Assembly: GCF_002001175.1 (NCBI RefSeq)
Contig: NZ_MUNT01000006.1
Location: forward strand, 806,001-870,000
Length of the DNA: 64,000 nt
Reading direction: 5' to 3'
Source: Rhodanobacter sp. C03
GTDB lineage: Bacteria; Pseudomonadota; Gammaproteobacteria; Xanthomonadales; Rhodanobacteraceae
Part shown: piece by piece, positions 10,046 through 20,481 of the stretch
Layout: each line of letters opens with the position of its first letter
Numbering within the stretch: position 1 is the stretch's first letter
The notes under the pieces: model-generated
The model's input: the letters and a program-made list of their open reading frames with translations, nothing else
Told to the model about the DNA's origin: nothing
The model's database searches: none
Position numbers and translations under genes: made by a program

Positions 10046-11530
10046 TCATTGGCAAACAGGCAGTTTGAGCGTCTGCCCAACAGCAAGCTTATGGTGCTTG
10101 AGCCCATTCATCTCGGTGACCTCCTGCACGCTTGAACAATGCAGGTCGCGCACGATGCTGATCAGCGTATCGCCACGGCGAACCTTGTAATGGCGATCCT
10201 TGCGTACCACCGGCGCCTGCACCGGTGGTGCCGAGGGTGTCTGAACCACCGGCACTACGGCGGTATGCAGGTCGTGAGCGAGGATCGGCCACGGACCATC
10301 GACACAGCGCGACGCATAGACCCGCTCCAGCGGCTTGGGCACCTGCAACGAGCTGCCGATCGGCTGGGTCACCTGTGGATCAAGTCTGGGATTGAGATTT
10401 CGCAGCGTGCGGAACCAGCCCTCTTCCATGCCGGCAGTCGAGCCCAGGCAAACGGTGAGCTCGGACAATGAAGCCGGCCGCTGCAACGTGATCGAGCCCG
10501 GCAAGCCATCAATCCGCGGGAAACGCAGGTTGTAGCTGTCCGGATGCAGGAAAAGCCACGCCGCGGCAAGCACGGACGGTACGTAGTCACGGGTTTCCTG
10601 CGACAGCTGGTTGTAGACGCGCGGATCGTAGAAGCTCACCGAGGTGTCGTCGCCAACCGCGCGACGCATGCGGCCCTCGCCACCGTTATAGGCGCCGATC
10701 GTGAGTTCGAGGTTGTTGTTGAATACCCCCAACTGCTCGTTGAGGTACTCGGCATTCGCCCGTGCTGAGGCTGCCGGATCGAAACGCGTGTCGAAGCCGT
10801 TGTCCATGCCCAGACCAAAGCGCATGCCGGTGGCATACATGAACTGCAGCGGGCCAGCCGCACCCGAGCGCGACACCGCGTGCACCTTGCCACCCGACTC
10901 CTTCGCCATGATGCCGAACAGCAGCGCCTCGGGCAGATCGGCTTTCTGGTACTGCGGCCACATCTGGTAACGCAAGTACTGGTAGTTGACGTAAGCATCC
11001 ATCAACTGTGGCCGCCACTGGGTCAGCCACATCTCCAGCGCAGCCTTCACCGGGCCGTTCATCGCGATCAGCTCGGACAGTTTCTGCCCGTGCAGCAAGG
11101 TCACGCTGCGCTGCGCCTCAGGCAGGCTGGCCGCGCCGGTCTTGCCGGCGGCCAATGCAGCCTGCGACGGATCGACATCGCTGTTCAGATCCTGCCCGTC
11201 GTCGAAGTCGCCATCCTTCAGGCGCAGCAGACGGTCGAACACCGAGAAGAACCGCTGCGGATCGCAACCTGACGTATTGCCGCAGCGTGCCGACGCGGCC
11301 TTCAGCTGATCCAGTGATTGGGTGAGCGTCAGCTGCGAGGCCTCCAGGTTGCCCGCACGCGACTGCTGCAGAGCAGTCTCGTAGCCCTTGCTGGCCTGAT
11401 CGAGCTGACCGTAGAGTGCGTTCACGGGTGCGGAGGGCCTGCCACCAGCGCTCGCACAGGCGGCCAGCAGGCCGAAGGCCAGTGCAAACGGTGTCAGGCG
11501 CAGGGAACGAACAACGGAACGCAACAACAT
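10046..11530 (-). CDS. mltD: Membrane-bound lytic murein transglycosylase D
   Basis: Outer-membrane lipoprotein that cleaves peptidoglycan glycan strands with formation of 1,6-anhydromuramic acid. The 494-residue product has a lipobox LLAAC with lipidated Cys at residue 25. An SLT goose-lysozyme-like domain carries the catalytic Glu in AKESGGK, with AAGPLQFM and GAYNGGEGR as downstream family motifs. One C-terminal LysM domain (HYKVRRGDTLISIV) follows; E. coli MltD has two LysM domains, so this one is shorter at that end. ATG 11530 was chosen for the lipoprotein signal. Confidence 0.92.
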   Translation of the reverse strand: MLLRSVVRSLRLTPFALAFGLLAACASAGGRPSAPVNALYGQLDQASKGYETALQQSRAGNLEASQLTLTQSLDQLKAASARCGNTSGCDPQRFFSVFDRLLRLKDGDFDDGQDLNSDVDPSQAALAAGKTGAASLPEAQRSVTLLHGQKLSELIAMNGPVKAALEMWLTQWRPQLMDAYVNYQYLRYQMWPQYQKADLPEALLFGIMAKESGGKVHAVSRSGAAGPLQFMYATGMRFGLGMDNGFDTRFDPAASARANAEYLNEQLGVFNNNLELTIGAYNGGEGRMRRAVGDDTSVSFYDPRVYNQLSQETRDYVPSVLAAAWLFLHPDSYNLRFPRIDGLPGSITLQRPASLSELTVCLGSTAGMEEGWFRTLRNLNPRLDPQVTQPIGSSLQVPKPLERVYASRCVDGPWPILAHDLHTAVVPVVQTPSAPPVQAPVVRKDRHYKVRRGDTLISIVRDLHCSSVQEVTEMNGLKHHKLAVGQTLKLPVCQ

Positions 11531-11736
11531 CACAGACTTCACCCGCGCAAAGCGCCAACCATAACCGGCACGGCAGCTCGACTCAACGCATTCGCGCGGT
11601 TGCACGACCGTGTTGGCTACAATCGGGCGATCTCCAGCGGATGGAATGCCATGACTGGGCTCATGATCGGACGAAAGATCCTGGACAGACCGCCTGCCTG
11701 CATCTTCGGCAACAAATCCTGAGCACACGTAGTCCC

Positions 11737-12981
11737 ATGCCGAGAATCGAACTGCTCGATCCGCACGTGCCACTTTCGCAGCAATTGCTGAGCGCGCTGC
11801 GCTATCCGTTGATCGGCAGCGCCCTGCCTGCGCTCACCGCGTTTACCCTCGCCCATTACCTTGGGCTGCTTCCGGGAGCGGGCTGGTTCCTTGAACTTGT
11901 GGTCTGGGCAGCAACATACCTGTATGCACTGGAGTGCCTGGGACATAGTGCCAACGGTTACGCGCTGCCGCCGGAATTCGCCGAACCAGGCCACGGCGGC
12001 TGGGCGCTGGTAGCGATCCTGCTGTGGTCCACCCTGCTGACCCTCGCGGTAAAACTGAATTTCGATGGTGGCGCATGGATGGTCACACTACTGATGGCGG
12101 TGAGCCTGCCAGCCATCGCCATGTCGCTCGCACTCGACGGGAGCGTTGGTCATGCCTTGAATCCGCTTACCTGGATCCAGGTGATGTCGCGTTTCGGTTC
12201 GTCCTATCTGCTGCTGATCGGCGTGCAGGTGCTGATTGCGTTGATCGTGGGTGCAGCGCAGCCCGCATTCGAACATGTGCTGCCACGAGTTTTCTCGCTG
12301 CCGCTGTTCTACCTGGTCGCCAACTACGCCACCCTGTTCAACTTTCACCTGATGGGTACCTTGATCCACCAGCGCCACGAAAATTTCGGCCTGCAACCGC
12401 AGGCACATGTGCTGGCCCGGGAAATCCACCAGGACGCCGATCAACTGCTGCTCGACGAGGTGGCGGCACTCGCACCCGAACAGCCGCAGGCCGCGCTTGA
12501 GCTGCTGGTGCCACGCCTGCGTGATCACGCAGCACCGGCCCCGGTACATGGCGCCTATCGCCAACTGTTGCAACGCCAGGGCCTCACAGATGCGTTGCTG
12601 GTGCACGGACAGATCTGGATGGCTGCGCTGATTGCCCAAGGTGAGTCGCGCCGCGCACTCGGCGTACTGCAGGAGTGCTGCAGCATCAATGCCAGCTTCT
12701 TTCCGGACGATCCGCGCACCTGCGGCGAGTTGGCCGACCTGGCTGTACGGCTGGGCATGAGCCGGCTCGCCCTGCACCTTTGTCGCAACTACCTCGTGCA
12801 ATGGCCACGCGACACACGAGTACCGCATTACGGTCTGCTCGCTGCACGTCTGCTTGGCGAACACGCCGACCAGCACGCCGAAGCGGCGCAACTGCTGAAC
12901 CAGCTGGCCGCCGTGTGGCCCGATCATCCATTGCACGCCGACATCGACACCCAGCGGCAACGACTGGCGAACCCCGCATGA
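11737..12981 (+). CDS. Multi-pass membrane protein with helical C-terminal domain
   Basis: Unassigned 414-residue protein. The N-terminal half (to about residue 210) has four to six hydrophobic helices, including a Leu/Ala-rich segment at about 85-105 and a helix near 160-180. It resembles DUF4013-type integral membrane proteins. The C-terminal half is soluble and TPR-like (repeated Ala/Leu helices with ALGVLQECC and [10 protein letters not shown]). Its stop overlaps the greB start by ATGA, so the two genes are translationally coupled. Function is not known; a fused membrane/TPR layout hints at a scaffold role, which is inference. Confidence 0.75.
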   Translation: MPRIELLDPHVPLSQQLLSALRYPLIGSALPALTAFTLAHYLGLLPGAGWFLELVVWAATYLYALECLGHSANGYALPPEFAEPGHGGWALVAILLWSTLLTLAVKLNFDGGAWMVTLLMAVSLPAIAMSLALDGSVGHALNPLTWIQVMSRFGSSYLLLIGVQVLIALIVGAAQPAFEHVLPRVFSLPLFYLVANYATLFNFHLMGTLIHQRHENFGLQPQAHVLAREIHQDADQLLLDEVAALAPEQPQAALELLVPRLRDHAAPAPVHGAYRQLLQRQGLTDALLVHGQIWMAALIAQGESRRALGVLQECCSINASFFPDDPRTCGELADLAVRLGMSRLALHLCRNYLVQWPRDTRVPHYGLLAARLLGEHADQHAEAAQLLNQLAAVWPDHPLHADIDTQRQRLANPA

Positions 12982-13478
12982 GTCGCTGGCGGCCGCCCTC
13001 GCCCGGCTCCACCGCGATCATCACCCGCGACGGTTTCGAACGGCTCAAAGCCGAACTCGACCACCTCTGGCATGTGCTGCGCCCGGAAGTGGTGAAAGCG
13101 CTCGCCGCAGCGGCCGCGGAAGGCGACCGTTCGGAAAACGCCGAATACATCTATCGCAAGAAGCAGCTTGGCGAGATCGATCGCCGCGCACGTTATCTGA
13201 GCAAGCGCATCCCCTCACTCAAGGTGGCCGAAGGCGCGCCGAGCGATCGTGGACTGGTCTTCTTCGGTGCACGGATCGAACTGGAAAATGTCGACACCGG
13301 CGATATCCTCAACTACCGAATCGTCGGCCCCGACGAGACCGACGCGAAACTGGGCTGGATCAGCATCGACTCGCCGATGGCACGTGCAGTACTCAAGAAG
13401 CGCATTGACGATGAGTTTGCCGCCGAACTACCTGGCGGCCCGGCGCAGTTTGCGGTGATGGCCGTGGATTACGACTAG
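12978..13478 (+). CDS. greB: Transcription elongation factor GreB
   Basis: Binds the RNA polymerase secondary channel and stimulates cleavage of backtracked transcripts. The 166-residue product has the GreA/B N-terminal coiled coil. It includes the acidic tip motif [21 protein letters not shown] (residues about 45-65), whose Asp/Glu are needed for cleavage. The C-terminal FKBP-like domain ends in the [14 protein letters not shown] motif. The [14 protein letters not shown] form favours GreB over GreA. It starts by ATGA overlap with the membrane-protein gene upstream. Confidence 0.94.
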   Translation: MSRWRPPSPGSTAIITRDGFERLKAELDHLWHVLRPEVVKALAAAAAEGDRSENAEYIYRKKQLGEIDRRARYLSKRIPSLKVAEGAPSDRGLVFFGARIELENVDTGDILNYRIVGPDETDAKLGWISIDSPMARAVLKKRIDDEFAAELPGGPAQFAVMAVDYD

Positions 13479-13510
13479 AGCGCTCAAATGAACAACCCTT
13501 TCCTCTGCGT

Positions 13511-14563
13511 TCAGTGCCCCAGCAGCGCTCGCGTATCCCGCTGGTAGTCCTGCTCAATCTGGACCAGCTGTGCCTGTTGCGCCTGCGGACTCACCCATTG
13601 CCCATGCTCAGCCCGCTGTCGCAGCAACGCGTACTGCATGTCGACGAACGGCTGCAGTACCTGATTGCTTTGCGCAGCGAAGCCACCCAGATCGGGAATG
13701 CGCGCCAGCTGGGCGCGCTCACGCACCCCTGTCTCGCCGGAAGCTTTGCCATAAGTGAGGATGAACGCCGTCAGTTGTTCGCGTAAGGGTGATGGCAACC
13801 CGTCCCGTAATACCAGCACACCGGACGGAATCAGCGGCGAGCGCCAGATCACCTTGAGCTGCGCACCCTCGCTCGGGAAATGACGCCGGAACAGATCCAT
13901 GTCTGGATTGTTGCTGCTGGCCACGTCCACTTCACCGTTGACCACGGATAGCAGATTGCTCTGGTGATCGGCCACCCGCACGCTGGCGAAGAACGTGTCG
14001 GAATTGAGACCATGAGGTGCGAACACACCCGCTTCCGGCACGATGTAACCGGTGACCGACAGCTTCTCACTGCGGGCGTAACGCCAATGGTCAGGCTTGG
14101 CCAGCAGGTCTTCTAGATTGTGGATCGGGCTGTCGCTGCGCACCACCAAGGTGCCGGTGTTGCCCCTGGCGCCGTCACTGCGCACGAACTGGGCAAATAC
14201 CTGCATGTGCTGATGCATCACCGCCTCGACCGCCAGCTTGCCGGAGAGAAACGCGATATCCACCTGCTGTCCGCCGATGGCATCGGAGAGACCGGTATAG
14301 CTGCTCACCGACACCGTGGTCACCGGGTGGCCCAGCCGTTTCTGCAACTCCTCCAGCAGCAGTCGCCACTGCTCCAGCGATTCGGACGCACTGCCGATCG
14401 GCAGGATGCCGAAACGGATCGGTGATGCCGACTCGGGCAACTGTCCTGATGCCAATGCGTTGCCGGCGAACAACAGCAGGCCGAGGATCAGTCCTCGCGA
14501 AACGATGCATGCCAGACGATGGTGATTACGCAATCGATGCAGCCAAGACGTATCCAATGCCAT
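13511..14563 (-). CDS. Orphan PhnD-like periplasmic binding protein
   Basis: 350-residue member of the phosphate/phosphonate substrate-binding (PhnD/SsuA-like, phosphonate-BP) family. A signal peptide or N-terminal anchor lies near residues 22-42 (RGLILGLLLFAGNALA). The mature part begins with IRFGILPIGSASESLEQW and has the family motifs VTTVSVSSYTGLSDAI, QVDIAFLSG and SVVNGEVDVASSNN. No phnC or phnE transporter gene is adjacent, so it may serve a sensor or signalling partner, or a distant ABC transporter. The ATG at 14563 is 60 nt after the stop of the DUF3025 gene. Confidence 0.8.
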   Translation of the reverse strand: MALDTSWLHRLRNHHRLACIVSRGLILGLLLFAGNALASGQLPESASPIRFGILPIGSASESLEQWRLLLEELQKRLGHPVTTVSVSSYTGLSDAIGGQQVDIAFLSGKLAVEAVMHQHMQVFAQFVRSDGARGNTGTLVVRSDSPIHNLEDLLAKPDHWRYARSEKLSVTGYIVPEAGVFAPHGLNSDTFFASVRVADHQSNLLSVVNGEVDVASSNNPDMDLFRRHFPSEGAQLKVIWRSPLIPSGVLVLRDGLPSPLREQLTAFILTYGKASGETGVRERAQLARIPDLGGFAAQSNQVLQPFVDMQYALLRQRAEHGQWVSPQAQQAQLVQIEQDYQRDTRALLGH

Positions 14564-14622
14564 GATCCCTGAGCCGCGCCCTGTCCCCTGTATATAGTCG
14601 GGATTACGGATCGGGGCAAGGA

Positions 14623-15438
14623 TCAACCAGGTTGCCGATGCGCTGGCGGATACTCACGCCCGACACGGCGCGGCTGATAGCAGACCGTGCCAAGATGAAA
14701 TGCCTCGTCGGCATTGTCGGCATGCCATCCCGGCAGCCCCGACAACGGTAGCGGACGCAGCTCCAGCGGGTCGCGCAGCAGCTGGCCTGCAGTGATCGCG
14801 GCGACACATTCCGCACGAACTTGCTGGACATCCATCTCGCCTGTCGACTGGAACACCAGCGCCTTGCCCACCAGCAGCTTGTCCGGATTCAACGCATGTT
14901 CCAGCACGGCATGGCCGAACAATTCCAGCAGGATCGCACCGTCCAGCCATGCCTGCCGCTGTCGCCAGAACAATCCATGCCAGTCATGCGCATCCCACAG
15001 TGCGAGCAGCGCAGGATCTTGCAGCACGACGATCACGCCAGCCTCGTCGAAATGGGTCATCGCGTACTGCGGACGTGAGCGGTCCTTCGGCCCCATCCGG
15101 GCGATCTCGGCCATCTGGCGCTGGTTCAACGCCTGCTTGATCGCCGGATAGCGCAGCCACACCAGCGCATTGAGCAGGTCATGCCAGTTGCCCGTTCGGG
15201 TGGCGATCTGTCCACGCTCGGCGATGCGCTGCTCGTAGTGCAGGCCATCGGCCAGCAGTTGGTGATCCTGCGCCACGAAGCGGGTACATGCATCCGCCGG
15301 CCACAGGGCATTGAGTGCATCGAGTGCGGGCCAGTCCGGGTCTTCCAGAAGGTCGGCGTACTCGCACCATGCCTGCAGCGGCATGCGGCCAAACACCTGC
15401 GGATCGACCGTGCCGCGTGCCGGCGCGATGTAGCGCAT
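14623..15438 (-). CDS. DUF3025 family protein
   Basis: 271-residue protein that matches my memory of the DUF3025 family, which is common in proteobacteria and has no assigned function. Diagnostic segments are WHDLLNALVWLRYPAIKQALN, with the W-H-D-L-N-A-L-V-W-L-x-Y-P core, and GHAVLEHAL. It has no signal peptide or membrane helix. It starts 10 nt after the rimO stop and is likely co-transcribed with it. Confidence 0.8.
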   Translation of the reverse strand: MRYIAPARGTVDPQVFGRMPLQAWCEYADLLEDPDWPALDALNALWPADACTRFVAQDHQLLADGLHYEQRIAERGQIATRTGNWHDLLNALVWLRYPAIKQALNQRQMAEIARMGPKDRSRPQYAMTHFDEAGVIVVLQDPALLALWDAHDWHGLFWRQRQAWLDGAILLELFGHAVLEHALNPDKLLVGKALVFQSTGEMDVQQVRAECVAAITAGQLLRDPLELRPLPLSGLPGWHADNADEAFHLGTVCYQPRRVGREYPPAHRQPG

Positions 15439-15447
15439 GACGCTGGC

Positions 15448-16785
15448 TTACATCAGCTTGAGTTTGGGATGCGCGAGCCGTGCATGCAGGTCATGCTCGC
15501 TGGCGCCCTCGACCACCACGTCGACGAACTGACCCGGTTTCAGGGTCTGGCCATCGGCGATCAGTACCGTGCCGTCGATCTCCGGCGCATCCGCCGCCGA
15601 ACGCGCCACCGCACCCTCGGCACCGGCCTCGTCGACCAGCACGGTGATGGTGCGACCGATCTTGCGTTGCAATTTCGCCGCGGAGATTTCCGCCTGCACC
15701 GCCATGAACTGTTCGAGGCGATCTTCCTTCAGTTCCTCAGAGACCGGATCGGGCAGCTCGTTCGCCTTGGCGCCATCGACCGGCGAATACGCAAACGCAC
15801 CGACGCGATCGAGCTCGGCCTCGCGCAGGAAATCCAGCAACTCCTCGAACTCGGCATCGGTCTCGCCGGGGAAGCCGACGATGAAGGTGCTGCGGATGGT
15901 CAGATCCGGCACGACTTTGCGCCAGTTCTGGATGCGCTCCAGCGTCTTGTCGATATTGCCCGGGCGCTTCATCAGCTTGAGGATGCGCGGACTGGCGTGC
16001 TGGAACGGGATGTCGAGGTATGGCAACAGCTTGCCGGCAGCCATCAACGGCATGATCTCGTCCACGTGCGGGTACGGGTAGACGTAGTGCAGGCGCGACC
16101 ACACGCCCAGCTCGGACAGGCCTTCGCACAGTTCGGTCATGCATGTGCGGTAGCTCTTGTCGCGCCACTGGCGCTCGGCGTACTTGATGTCCACGCCGTA
16201 GGCGCTGGTGTCCTGCGAGATCACCAGCAGTTCCTTGACGCCGCCCTTGACCAGGCGCTCGGCTTCCAGCAGCACCTCGTCGACCGGACGCGAGACCAGG
16301 TTGCCGCGCATCGACGGAATGATGCAGAAACTGCAGCGGTGGTTGCAGCCTTCGGAAATCTTCAGATAGGCGTAATGCTTCGGGGTCAGCTTGACGCCAG
16401 TGTCCGGCACGATATCGAGAAAACGGTTGCGCTGCGGCGGCAACGCGGTATGCACCGCATTCATCACGCTGACGTAGTCCTGCGGGCCGCTGATCGACAG
16501 CACGTCCGGGTACGCCTCGCGGATCAGCGCTTCACGCTTGCCGAGGCAGCCGGTGACGATCACCTTGCCGTTCTCGTGCAGGGCGGTGCCGATCGAATCC
16601 AGCGACTCCTGCACCGCCGCGTCGATGAAGCCACAGGTGTTCACTACCACCGCATCGGCTTCGCCGTAGCTGGGCACGATCTGGTAACCCTCGACCTTCA
16701 ACTGGGTGAGGATCCGCTCGGAATCGACCAGCGCCTTGGGGCAGCCGAGGCTGACGAAACCAATCTTGTGTGCAGCTTGAGACAT
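15448..16785 (-). CDS. rimO: Ribosomal protein uS12 methylthiotransferase RimO
   Basis: Radical-SAM enzyme that adds a methylthio group to Asp-88 (E. coli numbering) of ribosomal protein S12. The 445-residue product has the three-Cys N-terminal cluster site ([27 protein letters not shown]). The radical-SAM motif [11 protein letters not shown] and a C-terminal TRAM domain follow. GCPK in the first block, rather than the NVYDSE-type motif of MiaB, supports RimO. Divergent from the dienelactone hydrolase gene with a 109-nt gap. Confidence 0.96.
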   Translation of the reverse strand: MSQAAHKIGFVSLGCPKALVDSERILTQLKVEGYQIVPSYGEADAVVVNTCGFIDAAVQESLDSIGTALHENGKVIVTGCLGKREALIREAYPDVLSISGPQDYVSVMNAVHTALPPQRNRFLDIVPDTGVKLTPKHYAYLKISEGCNHRCSFCIIPSMRGNLVSRPVDEVLLEAERLVKGGVKELLVISQDTSAYGVDIKYAERQWRDKSYRTCMTELCEGLSELGVWSRLHYVYPYPHVDEIMPLMAAGKLLPYLDIPFQHASPRILKLMKRPGNIDKTLERIQNWRKVVPDLTIRSTFIVGFPGETDAEFEELLDFLREAELDRVGAFAYSPVDGAKANELPDPVSEELKEDRLEQFMAVQAEISAAKLQRKIGRTITVLVDEAGAEGAVARSAADAPEIDGTVLIADGQTLKPGQFVDVVVEGASEHDLHARLAHPKLKLM

Positions 16786-16894
16786 GAGCTTGGGTTACCG
16801 TGAAAACGTGCGCGAAAACAGGTGATTATACGCGAGCGCGCCAACGATGCCGCGGCAGCTAAGATCACGGCTTCGAAACCGCGAGCATCCAGCC

Positions 16895-17563
16895 ATGGGC
16901 CAGCAGATCAACCTACCCACCACGCGCACCCAGTGCATCGGCGCGTATCTGGCCCAGCCGCAGGGCAAACCGAAGGGCGGCATTGTGGTGATCCAGGAGA
17001 TCTTCGGCGTCAACGCGCACATGCGCAGCGTGGCTGATCGCTTCGCCGAGCACGGCTATACCGCGATCGCACCGGCGTTCTTCGATCATCTGGAAACCGG
17101 TGTGGAACTGGGCTACGACGAAGCCGGCTATGCCAGGGGCAAGCAGCTGGTCACCGAACTGGGGCTGGATCGCGCGGTGGAAGATGTCGCCAGCGCCGCC
17201 GAGGCGATCGCGTCCGCAGGCAAAATCGGCACCGTCGGCTATTGCTGGGGCGGCACGGTGGCGCTGTTGGCCGCGCTGCGCCTTGGCCTGCCGTCGGTGA
17301 GCTATTACGGCGCGCGGAACCTGCCGTTCCTGCACGAAACACCGAAGGCGCCGGTGATGTTCCACTTCGGCGAGAAGGACCAGCACATCACGCCGGAGAT
17401 GGTCGCAAAGCATCGCGAACTCCTCCCGCAGATGGAAACCTTCACCTACCCGGCCGATCACGGTTTCAACCGCGATGTCGGTGCCAGCTACGACGAGGCC
17501 AGCGCAAAGCTGGCGTTGCAGCGCACCCTGGCGTTCTTCGAAAAATACCTGGCTGGCGCATGA
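16895..17563 (+). CDS. Dienelactone hydrolase family protein
   Basis: 222-residue alpha/beta hydrolase of the dienelactone hydrolase family. The nucleophile is Cys-117 in GYCWGG; Asp-162 in GEKDQHI and His-189 in ADHGF complete the triad. An IQEIFG motif (residues 34-39) is typical. It begins the plus-strand run that continues into a HIT gene (ATGA overlap) and the pxpBCA genes. Whether it acts on a metabolite of that pathway or is carried along is unknown. Substrate is probably not dienelactone itself, because no aromatic catabolism gene is nearby. Confidence 0.9.
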   Translation: MGQQINLPTTRTQCIGAYLAQPQGKPKGGIVVIQEIFGVNAHMRSVADRFAEHGYTAIAPAFFDHLETGVELGYDEAGYARGKQLVTELGLDRAVEDVASAAEAIASAGKIGTVGYCWGGTVALLAALRLGLPSVSYYGARNLPFLHETPKAPVMFHFGEKDQHITPEMVAKHRELLPQMETFTYPADHGFNRDVGASYDEASAKLALQRTLAFFEKYLAGA

Positions 17564-17985
17564 GCAAGCTCGATTTCCTACTCGATGCCCGGCTTGATGC
17601 AGACACGCGGTTGGTCGCATCGCTCGCCCTGTGCGATGTGCGATTGATGAACGACGCGCGCTTTGCCTGGCTGGTGCTGGTGCCGCGCCATGCCGGACTG
17701 GTGGAGATCACCGATTTGGCCGCCGACGAACAGACCCTGCTGTGGCAGGAAGTGAATCGCGCCTCGACAGCCCTGCGCGCGGTTGCCCCGTGCGACAAGC
17801 TCAACCTAGGCGCGCTCGGCAATATCGTGCGCCAACTGCATGTCCATGTGGTCGCGCGCTGCGAGGGGGATGCGGCATGGCCGGGTCCGGTGTGGGGCCA
17901 TGGCTCCGCCGAGCCGTATTCCGACACCAGCGTGGCCGCACGAATGGATGCGCTGCGGCAAGCGCTCGCCAAGATCGCCGGATAA
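17560..17985 (+). CDS. HIT family nucleotide-binding hydrolase
   Basis: 141-residue histidine-triad protein, a family that hydrolyses or transfers nucleotides. The active-site motif is QLHVHVV at about residues 92-98; the first His of the usual HxHxHxx is Gln, a variant also common in proteobacterial HIT proteins. It is coupled to the dienelactone hydrolase gene by an ATGA overlap and followed 7 nt later by pxpB. It is likely part of the same transcript, although its role in that operon is not clear. Confidence 0.88.
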   Translation: MSKLDFLLDARLDADTRLVASLALCDVRLMNDARFAWLVLVPRHAGLVEITDLAADEQTLLWQEVNRASTALRAVAPCDKLNLGALGNIVRQLHVHVVARCEGDAAWPGPVWGHGSAEPYSDTSVAARMDALRQALAKIAG

Positions 17986-17992
17986 CGCTGCG

Positions 17993-18691
17993 ATGCCGCC
18001 GGCCATCCAGTTCGAAGCGCTGGCCGACGATGCACTGCTGCTGCGTTTTGGCGAGCGCATCGACATCGAACTCAATGCATGTGTGCAGGCCGCAACAGCC
18101 TGTCTGCGTCAGCGCTTGCCGCAAGTGGAATGTGTGCCGGCGTATGCCAGCGTGCTGTTGCGTTTCGACCCGCAGCATTGGTCCGGCGGCGACCCGCATC
18201 GGCAGGTGCAGGCGGCCGCCTGCGCAGCACTGGAAGAACCGAGTTTGGTCACCGCCGCACCACATGAGCTGGTGATCCCGGTCTGCTACGGCGGCGAGCA
18301 CGGCCCGGATCTGGCCGAGGTTGCTGCCCACTGTCGGCTCGATGCGGACGCGGTGATCGATCGCCACACTGCCGCCAGCTACCGAGTGGCAATGCTCGGC
18401 TTCGCGCCAGGGTTTCCCTACCTGCTCGGGCTGGATCCCCAACTGGCGGTACCGCGCCGCACAGACCCGCGCCAACGCGTGCCGGCTGGCAGCGTGGCGA
18501 TCGGCGGCAGCCAGACCGGCATCTATCCGGAGACGCTGCCCGGCGGCTGGCAACTGATCGGATGCACGCCGTTGCTATTGTTCGATATCACGGCAAACAC
18601 GCCATCGTTGTTCACTCCAGGCGATCGCGTGCGCTTTGAGGCGATCGACGAAGACCAGTTCCGCGACCTGGCAGCGGCCAACCCGGCATGA
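17993..18691 (+). CDS. pxpB: 5-oxoprolinase subunit B (KipI-like)
   Basis: 232-residue small subunit of the ATP-dependent 5-oxoprolinase PxpABC, also called allophanate hydrolase subunit 1 or KipI family. The core signature is [21 protein letters not shown] (residues near 127-147), followed by [19 protein letters not shown] and TPLLLFD. It overlaps pxpC by ATGA. PxpB and PxpC form the decarboxylation-like ATP-using complex that works with PxpA to open 5-oxoproline to glutamate. Family reading is strong; catalytic function is inferred from the complete pxpBCA set. Confidence 0.94.
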   Translation: MPPAIQFEALADDALLLRFGERIDIELNACVQAATACLRQRLPQVECVPAYASVLLRFDPQHWSGGDPHRQVQAAACAALEEPSLVTAAPHELVIPVCYGGEHGPDLAEVAAHCRLDADAVIDRHTAASYRVAMLGFAPGFPYLLGLDPQLAVPRRTDPRQRVPAGSVAIGGSQTGIYPETLPGGWQLIGCTPLLLFDITANTPSLFTPGDRVRFEAIDEDQFRDLAAANPA

Positions 18692-19671
18692 ACGTCACCG
18701 TCATCAAGCCGGGCTTGCTGAGCAGCCTGCAGGACGCCGGACGCCCCGGCCATGCCGCGCTCGGCGTGGGGCGTGCCGGCGCGATGGATCCGCCCGCGTG
18801 GCAGCTGGCCAACGCGCTGGTCGGCAATGTCGGCGGCGAGGCCGCGATCGAATGCACCCTGACCGGCTCCAGCTTGCGCTTCGAACAAGCGGCAGTGATT
18901 GCGCTGACTGGCGCACCGATCGCAGCCCACGTCGGTGAGCACAGCGTGCCGATGTGGACCACCTGCCACTTGGCCGCCGGCAGCGTACTGCACCTGGGCG
19001 GCATCGCCAGCGGCTGCCGCAGCTATCTCGCCGTGCGCGGTGGCTTCGACGTACCGGCCCTGCTTGGCAGCCGTAGCAGTGACCTGCATGCGCACATCGG
19101 TTACGCACACGGCCGCGCGCTACGCGCCGGCGACGTGCTGCCGGTTGGCACTACCGCCCCCTTAGCCGGTTCAGCCGCTGGCGGCGAGGTGCAGCCGCTC
19201 GGCTGGAGCCTCGACCCGCAACCCTGGTTCGATTTCGCCCAGCGACCGCTGGCGCTGTTGCGCGGCAGTCACTGGGCGCAACTGGATGCAGCGTCACAAC
19301 GGCTACTGTTCGATGGAAAATTTTCCCTGAGCAAGGACAGCAACCGCACTGCCAGCCGCCTGGACGGCCATACGCTGCAACTACAGACTCCGCTGGAGCT
19401 GATCTCGGAGGCGGCACTTCCCGGCACCGTGCAACTGCCACCGTCCGGTCAGCCGATCGCCCTGCTGGCCGAAGCACCGGTGACCGGCGGCTACCCGCGG
19501 ATCGGCCAGATCGCCATGGTGGACCTGCCACGACTGGCGCAACGGCGCCCGGGCGATACCGTATGCTTCCACGAGACCACACTGGACGAGGCGTTGACGC
19601 GGCTGGCCGCACATCGGCAGCGGCTGGCACGCCTGCTCGGCACGATCGCACAACGACTGGAACACACGTGA
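18688..19671 (+). CDS. pxpC: 5-oxoprolinase subunit C (KipA-like)
   Basis: 327-residue partner of PxpB, of the allophanate hydrolase subunit 2/KipA family. It starts with the family motif [17 protein letters not shown] and the [20 protein letters not shown] segment. The region [10 protein letters not shown] and the block [16 protein letters not shown] follow. It is coupled to pxpB (ATGA) and followed 14 nt later by pxpA. Together they hydrolyse 5-oxoproline to L-glutamate with ATP. Confidence 0.95.
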   Translation: MNVTVIKPGLLSSLQDAGRPGHAALGVGRAGAMDPPAWQLANALVGNVGGEAAIECTLTGSSLRFEQAAVIALTGAPIAAHVGEHSVPMWTTCHLAAGSVLHLGGIASGCRSYLAVRGGFDVPALLGSRSSDLHAHIGYAHGRALRAGDVLPVGTTAPLAGSAAGGEVQPLGWSLDPQPWFDFAQRPLALLRGSHWAQLDAASQRLLFDGKFSLSKDSNRTASRLDGHTLQLQTPLELISEAALPGTVQLPPSGQPIALLAEAPVTGGYPRIGQIAMVDLPRLAQRRPGDTVCFHETTLDEALTRLAAHRQRLARLLGTIAQRLEHT

Positions 19672-19685
19672 TTGAGTCAACCCGC

Positions 19686-20450
19686 ATGAACCGCATCGAC
19701 CTCAACGGTGACCTCGGCGAATCGTTCGGCGCCTGGCACATGGGCGACGACGACGCGCTGCTAGCCCTGCTCAGTTCGGCCAATATCGCCTGCGGCTTCC
19801 ATGCCGGCGATCCGGAGATCATGCGCCACACGGTGGCGCGGGCGGTGGCGCACGGCGTGGCGATCGGCGCGCACGTCTCGCTGCCCGACCTGCAGGGTTT
19901 CGGCCGCCGCGAGATCAGCGTCACACCCGCCGAGGCGCACGCGCTGACGCTGTACCAGATCGGTGCCCTGCACGCGTTCACCTGCGCGGCCGGCACTCGG
20001 TTGACCCACGTCAAACCGCACGGTGCGCTGTACAACATGGCCGCGCGCGATGCGGTGCTCGCCAACGCGATCGCCCATGCCGTGCGGGACTTCGATCCGC
20101 AGCTGCGGCTGTTCGGGCTGGCCGACTCGGCCCTGGTCGAGGCTGGCCAGGCGCTCGGTCTGGCGGTCGCCGCCGAAGCCTTCGTCGACCGCCGCTATCG
20201 CGCCGACGGCTCGTTGCAGCCGCGCCGCGAAGTCGGTGCGGTGATCGAGGATATGGATCAGGCGTTAGCACAGGCACTAGGCATTGCCCGCGACGGCGTG
20301 GTGCACACGCTGGATGGCCAACGCGTACAGCTGCATGCCGATACGCTGTGCCTGCACGGCGATGGCGCGCATGCCGTGCAGCTGGCGCGCAAGCTGCGCA
20401 GCGAACTTGAAACGGCCGGTCTGCGGATCGCCGCACCGGGCGCCGCATGA
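19686..20450 (+). CDS. pxpA: 5-oxoprolinase subunit A (LamB/YcsF family)
   Basis: 254-residue LamB/YcsF protein. It opens with the invariant DLNGDLGESFG (residues about 5-15), with the usual SANIACGFHAGDP and GAHVSLPDLQGFGRR motifs and the VKPHGALYNMAA block. It supplies the third component of the PxpABC 5-oxoprolinase. The ATG at 19686 lies 14 nt after pxpC; a GTG just upstream would add six residues. Confidence 0.95.
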   Translation: MNRIDLNGDLGESFGAWHMGDDDALLALLSSANIACGFHAGDPEIMRHTVARAVAHGVAIGAHVSLPDLQGFGRREISVTPAEAHALTLYQIGALHAFTCAAGTRLTHVKPHGALYNMAARDAVLANAIAHAVRDFDPQLRLFGLADSALVEAGQALGLAVAAEAFVDRRYRADGSLQPRREVGAVIEDMDQALAQALGIARDGVVHTLDGQRVQLHADTLCLHGDGAHAVQLARKLRSELETAGLRIAAPGAA

Positions 20451-20481
20451 TGTCCTCCCCACGGCGCAGCGGTGACCGCTC

